In this document: piece by piece, positions 17,491-29,944 of the stretch
Numbering within the stretch: the stretch's first letter is position 1
How the letters are laid out: every line of letters begins with the position of its first letter
DNA from: Desulfocapsa sp.
GTDB taxonomy: Bacteria; Desulfobacterota; Desulfobulbia; Desulfobulbales; Desulfocapsaceae
NCBI GenBank assembly: GCA_024763035.1
Contig: JANTGG010000001.1
Coordinates: 1 to 64,000 of the forward strand
Reading direction: 5' to 3'
DNA length: 64,000 nt
Notes under the pieces: generated by a model
Databases searched by the model: none
What the model was told of the DNA's origin: nothing
The model's input: only the letters and a program-made list of their open reading frames with translations
Program-made: the position numbers and the translations under genes

Positions 17491-20400
17491 TTAGCCCTGC
17501 AGGCCCTCAAGCTCCGTTAAAATTTGTTGCAATACATTAAACAGTCGGCTGTTGGAGTCAAGGGCGGCAGAGATAATGAGTCTGCCGTCGGGGGTGATCC
17601 GCGGGGCTGTTTGCTTCTTTTGTTTCCCTTTTTCCTCCAGATAGCTGAGCAGACGGGCTGGGTCAAGGGGAGTGGTCTCGGTGAAAGAGAAGACCAGTGT
17701 ATCTTTTCCTTTTTCAAGCTTTTTGATGCCGAGCTTTTGCAGAGATTTTTTCAGCAGGACTATCTTAAACAGATTGGCTGTCTCCTCCGGCAGCACCCCG
17801 TAGCGGTCAACAATCTCGTCAAGCAGATCGTCGTGACTCTGCTCATCAGCGGTGGAGAGAGCGGAAATCCTACGATAGGCAATGTAGCGCTGGCTGATAT
17901 CGGGGATGAAATCTTCGGGGATATAGGCTGAGAGCTGCAGGTTGATCTCTGTCTCCTCCTGTTCTGCAGGAGCAGAGATGTCTTCTCCAGACAGTGCCTT
18001 TGCCTTCATATCAGCGACAGTATTCTGCAGGAGATCCAGGTAGAGGTCGTAACCGATGGCGGCGATGTGCCCGGATTGCGAGACTCCAAGAAGATTGCCT
18101 CCGCCGCGGATCTGCAGGTCACTCATGGCGAGTTTGAAGCCGCCGCCGAGCTCATTGCACTCCATAAGGGCCCGCAGCCTGTCCTTTGAATCTTTGCTGA
18201 GGCTGTCAAGGGAGGGAACCAGTAGGTAGGCAAATGCCTGGGAGGAAGAGCGCCCAACCCTGCCGCGCAGCTGATAAATGCCTGCCAGTCCAAGCATATC
18301 GGCACGGTTGATGATAATGGTGTTTGCCGTTGGAATATCCAGACCGGATTCGATGATGGTGGTGCAGAGGAGCACGTCAATCTCCCGATTGACAAAACGT
18401 ACCATGATCTCTTCCAGCTCTTTTCCACTCATCTGTCCGTGAGCCACGGCAATTCGTGCCTCCGGGACAAGTTCCTGCACGGTGGTGGCCATTTTATAAA
18501 TGGACTTCACCCGGTTGTGAACGAAAAAGACCTGTCCGTCCCGACGCATCTCTTTGAGTACCGCTTCTTTGATCACCAGACCATCATATTTTGCGACAAA
18601 TGTTTTCACCGGCCGTCTGTGTTCCGGCGGGCTGGAGATGACAGAGAGGTCGCGGATGGAGAGTAGGGACATCTGCAGGGTTCTCGGAATGGGGGTGGCG
18701 GTGAGGGTAAGGATATCCACTTCCGCCTTGATCCGTTTGATCTTCTCCTTGTGGGCGACACCGAAGCGGTGTTCTTCGTCGATGATCAGCAGCCCGAGTT
18801 CGCGATATCTGACATCTTTTGAGAGCAGGCGATGGGTGCCGATAATGATGTCTATTTTACCGGCTGCAAGCTCTTTGATGATTCGTTTCTGTTCGGCTGG
18901 TGAGCGAAAGCGGTTGATGCACTCAACGGTCACCGGAAAGCCCTGCATCCGTTCCCGAAAGGTCTTGGCGTGTTGTTCGGCAAGGACGGTTGTGGGGACA
19001 AGGATTGCCACCTGCAGTCCGTCTTCCACCACCTTAAATGCTCCGCGCACGGCGACTTCTGTCTTGCCGTAGCCCACATCACCGCAGACCAGTCTGTCCA
19101 TGGGCTTATCTGAGGTGAGATCGTCAATGACATCGGTGATAGCCTTATCCTGACCGGGAGTTTCGTCGTAGGGAAAGGATTCTTCCAGTTCGTGATAAAG
19201 TTCACCTGCGGGAGAAAATCGCCTTCCCTCACGCAACTCCCGACGGGCATATATTTCCAGAAGATCCTGGGCAACTTTCCATACTTCTTCTTTAACTTTT
19301 GCCTTTGTGGAACGCCAGGAGCTGCTGCCCAGTTTGTCCACCCGTGGTTCTCTGTCGGAGAGCCCTTCGTAGCGGGTAACGAGATTGAGACGATCCACGG
19401 GCAGATATAATTTGTCGTTATCCCGGTACTCGATAAGCATATAGTCGTTCACAACGCCCTGCAGCTTCAGGGTTTCTATACCCAGATACCGTCCCAGTCC
19501 GTGATCCCGATGGACAACCACATCGTTGTGACTCAGCTCTGAAAAGCGGATGGGATCGTCCTGTTTCTTCTCTTTTCGCCTTCTGTTGCCAAGGCGCATC
19601 TCTCCAAACAGCTCACTTTCAGAGAGAATGTGGACACCCATGCTTGTCAGGCTGAATCCTGCACTGAGCGGACGGTCGCAGAGAAAAAGGGTGTCGGCTG
19701 TTGATTGCCGGGTGAGAAGATTCGGGGGAATGGGGGCTGAAATCAGCTGCACCGTATGCTCATGTTTGCTGAGGAGCTCGGTAAGTGTTGCCGCCTGACG
19801 ACTGGAGCGACAGCAGAGGATGACCTGTTCCTCCTGTTCCTGCCAGTTTCGGATTTGCTCGGAAAGGGGTGGGATAAGGCCGCTTTTCCGGCGACGGCGG
19901 CTGATTTCCTGTCTCAGTATCTGGTGATTACCCGATGCCAGAGGGTGGATTTGCTCCTGCCCGGCATGGCTGGAGCAGGAAATGGAGGCAAAGGATGCAG
20001 CCGTGCGGCGGATATCTTTTGCTGGAAGGAAAAGTGTTTCAGGTGGGAGAGCAGGGGTTTTCACTCCTTCTGCCTCCTGAAAATTATTGCTGATCCGTTC
20101 GTGCACAAGTTCTACTGCCTGGTCTTCAATGTCCGGGGAAAAATGGATCAGGCAGGTGTCGGATGGCAGAAAGCTGTAGACGGAGGCGAGTGTTTTCTCC
20201 TCGGGATAAAAGAGGGGGAGAAAAAATTCCATCCCCGGAAAACGGATACCGGAACTGACCTTATCGAGAATATCGGCTGTCTGCTCACTGTCCCAGGAGA
20301 GTTCTTTTGCAGTTTCTCTAAAATGGCGGCTGATTCGGGAGATCGTTTTTGCAGTCGGAGAATAGCAGATATCGCTTGCCGGCAGGAGCACAGCCTCTGC

Positions 20401-21036
20401 AATTTCCGAGATTGACCGCTGTGTATTTGGATCAAATCCTCTGAGAGACTCAACGGTGTCGCCAAAAAAGTCCAGTCTGATGGGCGTGGTGTGCAACGTG
20501 TCGTTTTCCAGAAAAGACGGGGGGAAGATATCCATGATGCCCCCCCGGATCGAATATTCACCCACACCCTGAACAAGCGGTGTCTGCTCATACCCGCACT
20601 GGAGCAGGTGCTGCACCAGCTGGTCCCGGTCACATTCTTCTCCTGCCAGGAGGAGTTCGGCATTATCCGAGAGAACAGCGGGGGGGAGTGTTCGCCGCAT
20701 CAGGGCTTCTGCCGAGACAACAAGGATAAAGGGGCTGTTGCTCTCCTGGATGCTATAGAGGGTGGAGATTCGTCTGGCGGTGGTCAGTGGATCTGGAGAG
20801 AGCGGTGTGTAAGGTGGAATCTCATAACCGGGATAGGTGAAGACAGGAAGGTCGGTGAACAGTTTCAGGTCTTCTTCGACCCGTTCCACCTGGTCTTCGT
20901 CAGGTACAATACAGCAGCAGGGCTGAGATTTTGCCTGGACGGCGGCAAGCAGTGCCGGTGCACCGCCCCGCATGGCAGGGTAGTCCAGATGGGTTGTCGT
21001 GGTGAGCAGGTTACTTGTGAACAGGGTCTCTAGCAT
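17491..21036 (-). CDS. mfd: Transcription-repair coupling factor Mfd
   Basis: UvrB-interacting N-terminus, CarD-like NDVVVHRDHGLGRYLGIETL, RecG-like helicase GDVGYGKTEVAVRGAFK, DEEHRFGVAHKE; about 1180 aa. Confidence 0.97.
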   Translation of the reverse strand: MLETLFTSNLLTTTTHLDYPAMRGGAPALLAAVQAKSQPCCCIVPDEDQVERVEEDLKLFTDLPVFTYPGYEIPPYTPLSPDPLTTARRISTLYSIQESNSPFILVVSAEALMRRTLPPAVLSDNAELLLAGEECDRDQLVQHLLQCGYEQTPLVQGVGEYSIRGGIMDIFPPSFLENDTLHTTPIRLDFFGDTVESLRGFDPNTQRSISEIAEAVLLPASDICYSPTAKTISRISRHFRETAKELSWDSEQTADILDKVSSGIRFPGMEFFLPLFYPEEKTLASVYSFLPSDTCLIHFSPDIEDQAVELVHERISNNFQEAEGVKTPALPPETLFLPAKDIRRTAASFASISCSSHAGQEQIHPLASGNHQILRQEISRRRRKSGLIPPLSEQIRNWQEQEEQVILCCRSSRQAATLTELLSKHEHTVQLISAPIPPNLLTRQSTADTLFLCDRPLSAGFSLTSMGVHILSESELFGEMRLGNRRRKEKKQDDPIRFSELSHNDVVVHRDHGLGRYLGIETLKLQGVVNDYMLIEYRDNDKLYLPVDRLNLVTRYEGLSDREPRVDKLGSSSWRSTKAKVKEEVWKVAQDLLEIYARRELREGRRFSPAGELYHELEESFPYDETPGQDKAITDVIDDLTSDKPMDRLVCGDVGYGKTEVAVRGAFKVVEDGLQVAILVPTTVLAEQHAKTFRERMQGFPVTVECINRFRSPAEQKRIIKELAAGKIDIIIGTHRLLSKDVRYRELGLLIIDEEHRFGVAHKEKIKRIKAEVDILTLTATPIPRTLQMSLLSIRDLSVISSPPEHRRPVKTFVAKYDGLVIKEAVLKEMRRDGQVFFVHNRVKSIYKMATTVQELVPEARIAVAHGQMSGKELEEIMVRFVNREIDVLLCTTIIESGLDIPTANTIIINRADMLGLAGIYQLRGRVGRSSSQAFAYLLVPSLDSLSKDSKDRLRALMECNELGGGFKLAMSDLQIRGGGNLLGVSQSGHIAAIGYDLYLDLLQNTVADMKAKALSGEDISAPAEQEETEINLQLSAYIPEDFIPDISQRYIAYRRISALSTADEQSHDDLLDEIVDRYGVLPEETANLFKIVLLKKSLQKLGIKKLEKGKDTLVFSFTETTPLDPARLLSYLEEKGKQKKQTAPRITPDGRLIISAALDSNSRLFNVLQQILTELEGLQG

Positions 21037-21088
21037 AACGAATATACAAAAAAACAAAAAACAGAAAACAGAAAACAGAAAACAAAAT

Positions 21089-21119
21089 TGCCGTCTGCAT
21101 TACAAACATGCAGACGGCA
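21089..21119 (-). terminator. Intrinsic terminator downstream of bamA
   Basis: Perfect 12-bp arms tgccgtctgcat / atgcagacggca followed on the minus strand by a T-rich (ttttctg)n tract. Confidence 0.8.
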
Positions 21120-21143
21120 GAAAAGAAGATGTCAGGGGAAGGT

Positions 21144-21210
21144 CAGGCTTTTATATCCCTTAATGGGGTACTGAAAAGAGTACCGGCTTACCATTCTTCA
21201 CCAGTGTTAG
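21144..21210 (-). repeat. Dispersed repeat family 2 (copy E)
   Basis: Reverse complement ctaacactggtgaagaatggtaagccggtactcttttcagtaccccattaaggg; overlaps the bamA stop codon. Confidence 0.75.
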
Positions 21211-23900
21211 AATGATCCACCGATGGAAAAATCCCAGACTGACTGGTCTTCGTCAGGATCGGGGTCAAGATTGTATCCCCATACCAGGCGAAGTGGACCC
21301 ATGGGTGATAACCAGCGGAATTCAACGCCGGCGGCTTTGTTGATACTGTCGATGGTAAATTCCTCGTCTCCGGCGATAACCTTACCGGCGTCGAAGAAAA
21401 GCACGCCGCGAATACCCGCTTCAGGCATAATGGGAAAGACGTATTCGATATTTGAGTACCACATCTTGTCGCCGCCAATACGGTCTCCGGTGTCGGGGTC
21501 GATGGGGCTTGCTTTGCCATATTCAAAACCACGGATGGTGTTCATTCCGCCAAGATAAAAACGTTCATAAACAGGAAGTTTTCCCGTCTCATTTTCCCAG
21601 ATTTTTCCACCCGCCAGTTTAAAGTGGAACACTGTTGTCCATGGCATGGGAAAATACCAGGAGGTGAATGCCTCCAGTTTTGTGAACTCGGCATCACCGC
21701 CCAATGCACCACCCGCATATTTGAGTGTAATAGAGTTCTGTGAACCTCTGCTTGCACCGCTTATGCGGTCACGGGTATCACGAACCAGGGCAAACTTGAC
21801 AGCGCTGGTCACCCGAATATCCATGGAATCAAGGATGACTTGAGATGCCGTGGGGAGAACGTTTGTCAGTAAGGTGTCTGTATAGCTGTAACTGCCGTAT
21901 CCTCTCCACTTTTCATAAATAGGATAGCCGAAACGAAGTGCGCCACCCTTTGATTCTTTGTCATAGTCGTCATATTCCCGGGACCAGTTGAAGAGGTCGA
22001 TTCCGGCGGAGAGTTGCGAGTCGCGAAGGTGCGGATTGGTGTATCCCAGGTTGAAGCGGGTGGAAACACCGCTGAGATTGGCAGTAAAGGAGAGCTTGTC
22101 ACCCCGTCCGAGAAAGTTGTTCTCAGAGATATTACCCATCAGCATAAACGAATCAACGGAACTATATCCGGCGCCGATACTGAATTGTCCGGTACTTTTT
22201 TCCTTTACCTTGATGGTGACATCCATTTTGGATGGATCCATTGCCGGTTCGGGGATAATGTTTACCTCGTCAAAGAAATCAAGCCGCTGCAGACGCTGCG
22301 TACTGACGCGAAGGGCTTTGGAGTCAAACACACCGCCTTCAGCAATTTTCAACTCCCGGCGGATGACATTGTCCCGTGTCCGGCTGTTGCCCTTAATGAC
22401 TATGCGCTGAATGTACACCAGGTCACCTTTATTGATGTCGATGACGATATCCACTCGATTGCCGCTTTTGGAGCGGTTCATCCTGGGAGTGATTTCAGCG
22501 AAGGCATATCCGTGTTCAGCATAGTAGTCTGTGATTTTTAAACGGTCTTCCCGCAGGATTTTACTGTTCAGGAATTCCTGATCCTGGATCTTGAGAAGGT
22601 CACGCAGCTGCTGGGGATTGCTCAGCAGGTCTCCGCTGAAGCTCACTGTTCCCACGCGGTAGCGAGGGCCTTCTTCGATGGTGAAGGTGATGTAGAGCCA
22701 TTCATCTTTCTGCTCCACCATGGGGTCTGCAATCTTTACATTGAGAAAGCCGTTGTTGTGATAGAATGAACCCAGCCGGGCAACATCCTGGTCGAGCATC
22801 TCCTGCTTCATCAGTCCGGATTCCGTCAGCCATGAGAGCCAGTTTCTGGTGCTGGAGCCGATAATATCTTCGAGTTCGTCGGCATCATAACTCTTGTTGC
22901 CAACAAAGTTGATCTCTTTAATAAAGATCTTATCACCCTCGTCAATAACAAATCGCAGTTCGGCATGCCCCTCGTCGGGGTAACTGATCTGGGCAGTGAC
23001 CTGAGTGTTGTAATAACCCTTTGATTTGTAAAATGCCTTGATGGCAGCAGTGGCATTGTTGACCTTTGTCGTGTTGACAATGGAATTTACATTGATATTG
23101 GCAGCTTCCTGAACATCTTTTTCGGTCAACTCGCTGATGCCGGAATATTCAATCCGTTTAATCAATGGTTTCTCAACAACATGGAAGGTGACGATCTTTC
23201 CTTCATTGCTGTTTTCAACTTCGATGGAGACATTTTCAAAATATCCCATTCTGAAGATGTTTTTCAGGTCGGCACGTAACTGGTTCCGGTTATAAAAATC
23301 TCCGGCTTTTGTCTTGATCTTGAGGGAAATTGCACCGGAGTCGATGCGTTTGTTACCGCTGGGTTTAATGGAGGCGATGATGAATTCACGACTGGTGTAA
23401 GAAATCACGTCCCGCACAATCTCAGAGAGGGTACCTGTAAGTTCTTCCTTTGATTGTCCGTCACGGTAATAGTATTGCGGTTTATCCGGAGTCAGCAGAT
23501 CAAAAACCTTGATGTCGGCACTGATCTGATCGCCGATGACGGTAATACTGCCTGCAGCGACATAATCAAGTCCGGTAGCGGCGGCGATCTTTTCGAGCTG
23601 CGCCTGGGTGGGTGGCCATGAAGAAGAATAGTCTACGATTTCGGCAGCTTTTTCCCGGTCCATCATGGTGAAACCGGAGGGCAACAGGGCATCACGGAGT
23701 GCCTTGTCCGCCTGTCTGGTAAGTGCTGTTCTGTCGCCGGAGCTGTTTATCTTCAGGGGAAGGAAGGTGGTGTTTTGCTCAACGGCGTATGCGGGAAGGG
23801 AGAAGAACAGAGCAAAGGCGACCGCAGCAATGAGGATGCCGAAGAGGGAACTGCCTGCACTGCCGTTCAGCAGGTTGGTTGATTTCCTGAAATACTTCAT
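21207..23900 (-). CDS. bamA: Outer membrane assembly factor BamA (Omp85) with extra N-terminal TolB/CsgG-like region
   Basis: Repeated POTRA segments and beta-barrel (FYLGGMNTIRGFEYGKASP, VLFFDAGKV). Confidence 0.93.
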   Translation of the reverse strand: MKYFRKSTNLLNGSAGSSLFGILIAAVAFALFFSLPAYAVEQNTTFLPLKINSSGDRTALTRQADKALRDALLPSGFTMMDREKAAEIVDYSSSWPPTQAQLEKIAAATGLDYVAAGSITVIGDQISADIKVFDLLTPDKPQYYYRDGQSKEELTGTLSEIVRDVISYTSREFIIASIKPSGNKRIDSGAISLKIKTKAGDFYNRNQLRADLKNIFRMGYFENVSIEVENSNEGKIVTFHVVEKPLIKRIEYSGISELTEKDVQEAANINVNSIVNTTKVNNATAAIKAFYKSKGYYNTQVTAQISYPDEGHAELRFVIDEGDKIFIKEINFVGNKSYDADELEDIIGSSTRNWLSWLTESGLMKQEMLDQDVARLGSFYHNNGFLNVKIADPMVEQKDEWLYITFTIEEGPRYRVGTVSFSGDLLSNPQQLRDLLKIQDQEFLNSKILREDRLKITDYYAEHGYAFAEITPRMNRSKSGNRVDIVIDINKGDLVYIQRIVIKGNSRTRDNVIRRELKIAEGGVFDSKALRVSTQRLQRLDFFDEVNIIPEPAMDPSKMDVTIKVKEKSTGQFSIGAGYSSVDSFMLMGNISENNFLGRGDKLSFTANLSGVSTRFNLGYTNPHLRDSQLSAGIDLFNWSREYDDYDKESKGGALRFGYPIYEKWRGYGSYSYTDTLLTNVLPTASQVILDSMDIRVTSAVKFALVRDTRDRISGASRGSQNSITLKYAGGALGGDAEFTKLEAFTSWYFPMPWTTVFHFKLAGGKIWENETGKLPVYERFYLGGMNTIRGFEYGKASPIDPDTGDRIGGDKMWYSNIEYVFPIMPEAGIRGVLFFDAGKVIAGDEEFTIDSINKAAGVEFRWLSPMGPLRLVWGYNLDPDPDEDQSVWDFSIGGSF

Positions 23901-24090
23901 GTTGTATTCTGTTGCTCCAGAGAAAGGAATGATTTGTTAACTGCTTGAAAATGGGTACCAGCATCACCAGTTGCTGGGAATGAAACATTATGCCATGTTT
24001 ATATAGTTTTGCAAAGAGCGGAACACCATAAAAATGTTTGAAAAAGTGAAAAAGAGGCGGGTGGCTGCTCTGTTCGGCTGGTTCACCGTG

Positions 24091-25314
24091 TTATCGTGTG
24101 ATTAAATCGCGGAAGGGGGCAGTGGAATCGGCGTGAATGGTTTCGAGGAATTTCCGGGGGGTTTGCTCGAACTCACCGGCCATGGAGCTGTTGTCGATGA
24201 TGGACTCATTAAAGGTGGAGATGAGGTTCTGGTGGGTCCAGCGGGTCAGGTAGTAGACGACCAGTTCCGGCAGTTTGGTGTAGATTGTCTCAGTGGGCAT
24301 GGGGTCGACAAAGCTTGATGCCCGTAATTTTTCGGATGACAGGGTCTGGGTTTTGTAAAAGTTTTCAAGAAACATAAGTTCTGCCGGCAGTCCGCCCTTC
24401 ATGCCGATGCGGGAAAATACCTTCAGCAGCATCTCCAGGGCTTTCTTGCCAAAAGTTGCCATGGAATAGGGAACGTAGATTTCCCTTGGTGTGCTGAGTT
24501 CCAGATAGGATTTGATGGTCAGAATCAGGTCTGCCAGTTCCACCGGGTTTTTATCTACAAAGTGATAGGTCTCCCCGCTGAACTCTTCCCGGTTTTTTAA
24601 AATGTGGTGAACAAAATAAGGGAATTTGTTGGCATTTGAGTAAGAATGCATAACCTTTTTCTTGGTAAAGAGAACAGGCATGGATTCGTCGGCAATGGAG
24701 AAAAACAGGCGGTGAAAGCCCTGGATTTTATGATCATGTTCGCCATAGACTACAGCAAGGCGAATGGCGGTGTAGTCCAGACCGACATTCTTGTACATAT
24801 ATTTCAGAGTTTGCTCTGCCATGAGCTTTGATTTCGCGTAGTTATTGAGCTTTGGCGAAATCTGCAGCTGGTCGTCCTCGACGAGGTCTTCACCATTTGG
24901 CAATGTGGCGGCGGAACTTACGTGAATATAAGGAATTTCCAGAGCAGCGGTGGCACGGGCAAGGTTCAGTGTTCCGAGATAGTTTATTTCAAGGGCAAGC
25001 TGTGAATCAGAACCGATATTGGCAATGGCTGTGTTGATAACAAAGTCCGGTTTGACACGTTTAAGATAGTCCCGGATATCCTGGGCGTTTCGAATGGAGA
25101 GCTTTTTTGAGCTTGGTGCCCGCAGTTCAATCTCATCCGGGGTTTTAGTCTTGAAGTAGTGGGCAAGCGTACCGCCGATCAGACCGGAACCACCGATTAA
25201 AACACCTAAAAGTTTTTTGGGGCTGGAGTTGTTGTGTGCCACAGAGTATATCTCTTTGAACCAGGACGAAAAGTTGACAAGTTGAGTAAAAAAAGTAAAA
25301 AAGCATTTTAGCAT
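24091..25314 (-). CDS. NAD(P)-dependent sugar epimerase/dehydratase (extended SDR)
   Basis: GVLIGGSGLIGGTLAHYF Rossmann motif and YAKSKLMAEQ (YxxxK). Start uncertain. Confidence 0.75.
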   Translation of the reverse strand: MLKCFFTFFTQLVNFSSWFKEIYSVAHNNSSPKKLLGVLIGGSGLIGGTLAHYFKTKTPDEIELRAPSSKKLSIRNAQDIRDYLKRVKPDFVINTAIANIGSDSQLALEINYLGTLNLARATAALEIPYIHVSSAATLPNGEDLVEDDQLQISPKLNNYAKSKLMAEQTLKYMYKNVGLDYTAIRLAVVYGEHDHKIQGFHRLFFSIADESMPVLFTKKKVMHSYSNANKFPYFVHHILKNREEFSGETYHFVDKNPVELADLILTIKSYLELSTPREIYVPYSMATFGKKALEMLLKVFSRIGMKGGLPAELMFLENFYKTQTLSSEKLRASSFVDPMPTETIYTKLPELVVYYLTRWTHQNLISTFNESIIDNSSMAGEFEQTPRKFLETIHADSTAPFRDLITR

Positions 25315-25529
25315 GGATTATTTCAAAAAACACTAAATTTACATGGGTATGCGTGAAAAAAGTAGCACAACAGAATTTGGTGGTGAGTAGAGAGGGGCAG
25401 ATGGCGACTCCTGGTTAAGGCGTGACAGATCTTCTTTCGCGACAGGTTGGGGGGCACCTGAAGCGCTTGCACAGGTTTTATGTCTTCTTTTTCAGGGGGG
25501 CAGAGGCTGAGTGGATGTCAAGGGTATTG

Positions 25530-26273
25530 TCAGACGAACTTGTCTGCCCGACATACAGTTAAGACATCGACTCTTTTTGCTCCGGTCGCTTTGAGTGCTT
25601 TTGCACATTCGTTTGCCGTGGAACCAGTGGTGAAAACATCATCAATGAGCACCGCTTTTTGCCCAGCTATCTTGTAAGGATTCCTGACACTGAAAGCATT
25701 CTTCAGATTTTTCCGACGTTCTGTGCCGCTTAATCCGGTCTGGTTTTGCGTGTTTGCCTTACGAGCAAGAAGGTCGACCCGTATTTTTTTCTTGTCATTG
25801 GGGAAAAGTTTCTGTGCCAGTATCAGAGATTGGTTGAATCCACGCTGCTGCAGGCGCTTTTTGTGAAGCGGAACGGGGAGGATAATATCGGGGGAATCGA
25901 AATCCTGTAATAAAGCACTTTGTGCACATATCCATTCAATGGTGTCAAGCCCGTTCATATCTCCTGCATATTTCAGATTGTGAATCAACCCCGCGATAAT
26001 TTCTTCATAGGCAAAAAGGGAACGGACCATGTCAAAAGCCCAGGATGATTTCAGGCAATCCCCGCATAAATGATTGTCGCCACAGCCAGAGAATACCTTG
26101 CCGCAGCAGGAGCAGTATGGTGCCGTGATATATTGAAGTTTAGAGTGACATTCCCGGCACAGGGGACGGTCGTTGTCTCCTGTCATTTTCTTGCAACACG
26201 GGCAGGATGGTGGAAAGAGCAGATCCAGACCAGCTGTCAGCATTTCGTTCATTTTGTCTTTCAGGGTCATCAC
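25530..26273 (-). CDS. comF: ComF family phosphoribosyltransferase
   Basis: Cys-rich N-terminus CPCCKKM...CRECHSKL...CSCCGKVF and PRPP loop AVLIDDVFTTGSTANECAKALKATGA. Confidence 0.9.
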   Translation of the reverse strand: MMTLKDKMNEMLTAGLDLLFPPSCPCCKKMTGDNDRPLCRECHSKLQYITAPYCSCCGKVFSGCGDNHLCGDCLKSSWAFDMVRSLFAYEEIIAGLIHNLKYAGDMNGLDTIEWICAQSALLQDFDSPDIILPVPLHKKRLQQRGFNQSLILAQKLFPNDKKKIRVDLLARKANTQNQTGLSGTERRKNLKNAFSVRNPYKIAGQKAVLIDDVFTTGSTANECAKALKATGAKRVDVLTVCRADKFV

Positions 26274-26344
26274 GATAGGAGCATACCCTTTCTTTTGATT
26301 CTCTTCTGCATGCTCATAATTGCCTGAAATAACAATGTATGTGC

Positions 26345-26614
26345 TTATTTTTCTGCCAGTCTACCTGATACGTATTTGTGAAGAACACTGGTGATTAATG
26401 TTTGATATGGAATACCTTCTTCCAGTGCTTTAAGTTGCATTGCGTGGATGTCTTTGCTCGACATTCTGATATTTATTCGGCTATCTTTTTTGAAAGTGCT
26501 TTTAGCTATTTGTTGATATCTTGAAATTTCACTTTTCTTATTTTTTACAGATTGCCATTCGTCTCTTTCGTATGATTCAAGAAATGCTTTTTCTTCTTTA
26601 GTGTAATCAATCAT
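26345..26614 (-). CDS. Antitoxin of a BrnT/BrnA-like toxin-antitoxin pair (RHH/CopG-like)
   Basis: SRINIRMSSKDIHAMQLKALEEGIPYQTLITSVLHKYVSGRL; overlaps the upstream gene by 8 nt. Confidence 0.75.
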   Translation of the reverse strand: MIDYTKEEKAFLESYERDEWQSVKNKKSEISRYQQIAKSTFKKDSRINIRMSSKDIHAMQLKALEEGIPYQTLITSVLHKYVSGRLAEK

Positions 26615-26891
26615 TTGCCTTACCTTGGTTTAGATATTTTTTGGTTGCTTTTCGGCTAGGGATAATTGTTTTAAGAAATATCTCATCTTCTCTTTCCACG
26701 AAAGGAACTTGCCATACATAGTCATGCATTTTGATAATGAATATTTTTTGATTTTTGTATTTTTCTTTGTTTTTATGCTCAATTACATCGAGTAATAATC
26801 CATGTTCAATAGACCAGACAACCTCTTCAAATGAGATTAGTCTCTCTTTTTTTAAGAGTTCATTCTTTTCATTATTCCAATTAAAATACAT
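26607..26891 (-). CDS. BrnT-like toxin
   Basis: FNWNNEKNELLKKERLISFEEVVWSIEHG...IFLKTIIPSRKATKKYL resembles the BrnT fold pattern. Confidence 0.7.
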   Translation of the reverse strand: MYFNWNNEKNELLKKERLISFEEVVWSIEHGLLLDVIEHKNKEKYKNQKIFIIKMHDYVWQVPFVEREDEIFLKTIIPSRKATKKYLNQGKAND

Positions 26892-26948
26892 ACTTCAAAT
26901 GTAACCATGTTGTGTGCCTTTTGTCAACATGTAGGTGCTATGGATTGA

Positions 26949-27176
26949 ATTGCCAATCTTTTGAAGATATCATCTGCCGAAGTGCTGGTCGGCGGCAAGA
27001 AAAGACAAACTGTTGCGGTCCGGAGTTTATTGTGTTTTAGGGCGACAGGAGAGTTGGGATTAAGCCAGGCCTGGTTGGCTCGTAGGCTTGAAATATCGCA
27101 ATCCGCTGTCAGTTTAGCGGTTGAGCGTGGTGGAAATCTTGCTGGAGAAAAGGGGGTCACTCTCGTTGATCAATGA
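26949..27176 (+). pseudogene. C-terminal remnant of a REP-associated (IS200-like/RAYT) tyrosine transposase
   Basis: IANLLKISSAEVLVGGKKRQTVAVRSLLCFRATGELGLSQAWLARRLEISQSAVSLAVERGGNLA resembles the C-terminal HTH of RAYT-like transposases; in-frame stop just upstream and no catalytic N-terminus. Confidence 0.6.
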
Positions 27177-27587
27177 GAACTTATAATCTGAAGAACGTCC
27201 CCTGTTGCCTCCCTTTGAATTACGTTGATAGGGCAACAAACTTTTGCTACTTCCCTGTTTGGTGACAACTATGATTACTTTTATGGCAATTCACCCACAG
27301 ATTGGTCGGAAGATCCATATTTCTAAAATCTGCATGTAACATTTACCGGTTACTTTCTTTTAAGACCTCTACATATTGCACTCATCGCGGGGCACCATGA
27401 ACGAGTGTTGCAGAGTTCTCCTTATTGTCGGAGTACAGGAGAACTCTTTGCTCATTTTTGCCGGGTTAAGGGGAGACCTTTTGCAAAAAACTCGTTTCAA
27501 TATGGCTTTGCCTCCGAAAATCGTCTATAGTAGCACCCTTAAAAATAAAAACCGGGTATCAGTTGCAAGGTATCGAAACGAAATTGA

Positions 27588-29918
<2,331 letters not shown>

Positions 29919-29944
29919 CTTTTTCGTATCATTAAAAAAAACTC

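Noticed and set aside
19756-20415. 219-aa plus-strand ORF
   Set aside because: Antisense within mfd.
21047-21086. Short-period (acagaaaa)n repeat considered as a CRISPR or microsatellite element
   Set aside because: No spacers, low complexity; explained as the T-tract of the bamA terminator on the minus strand.
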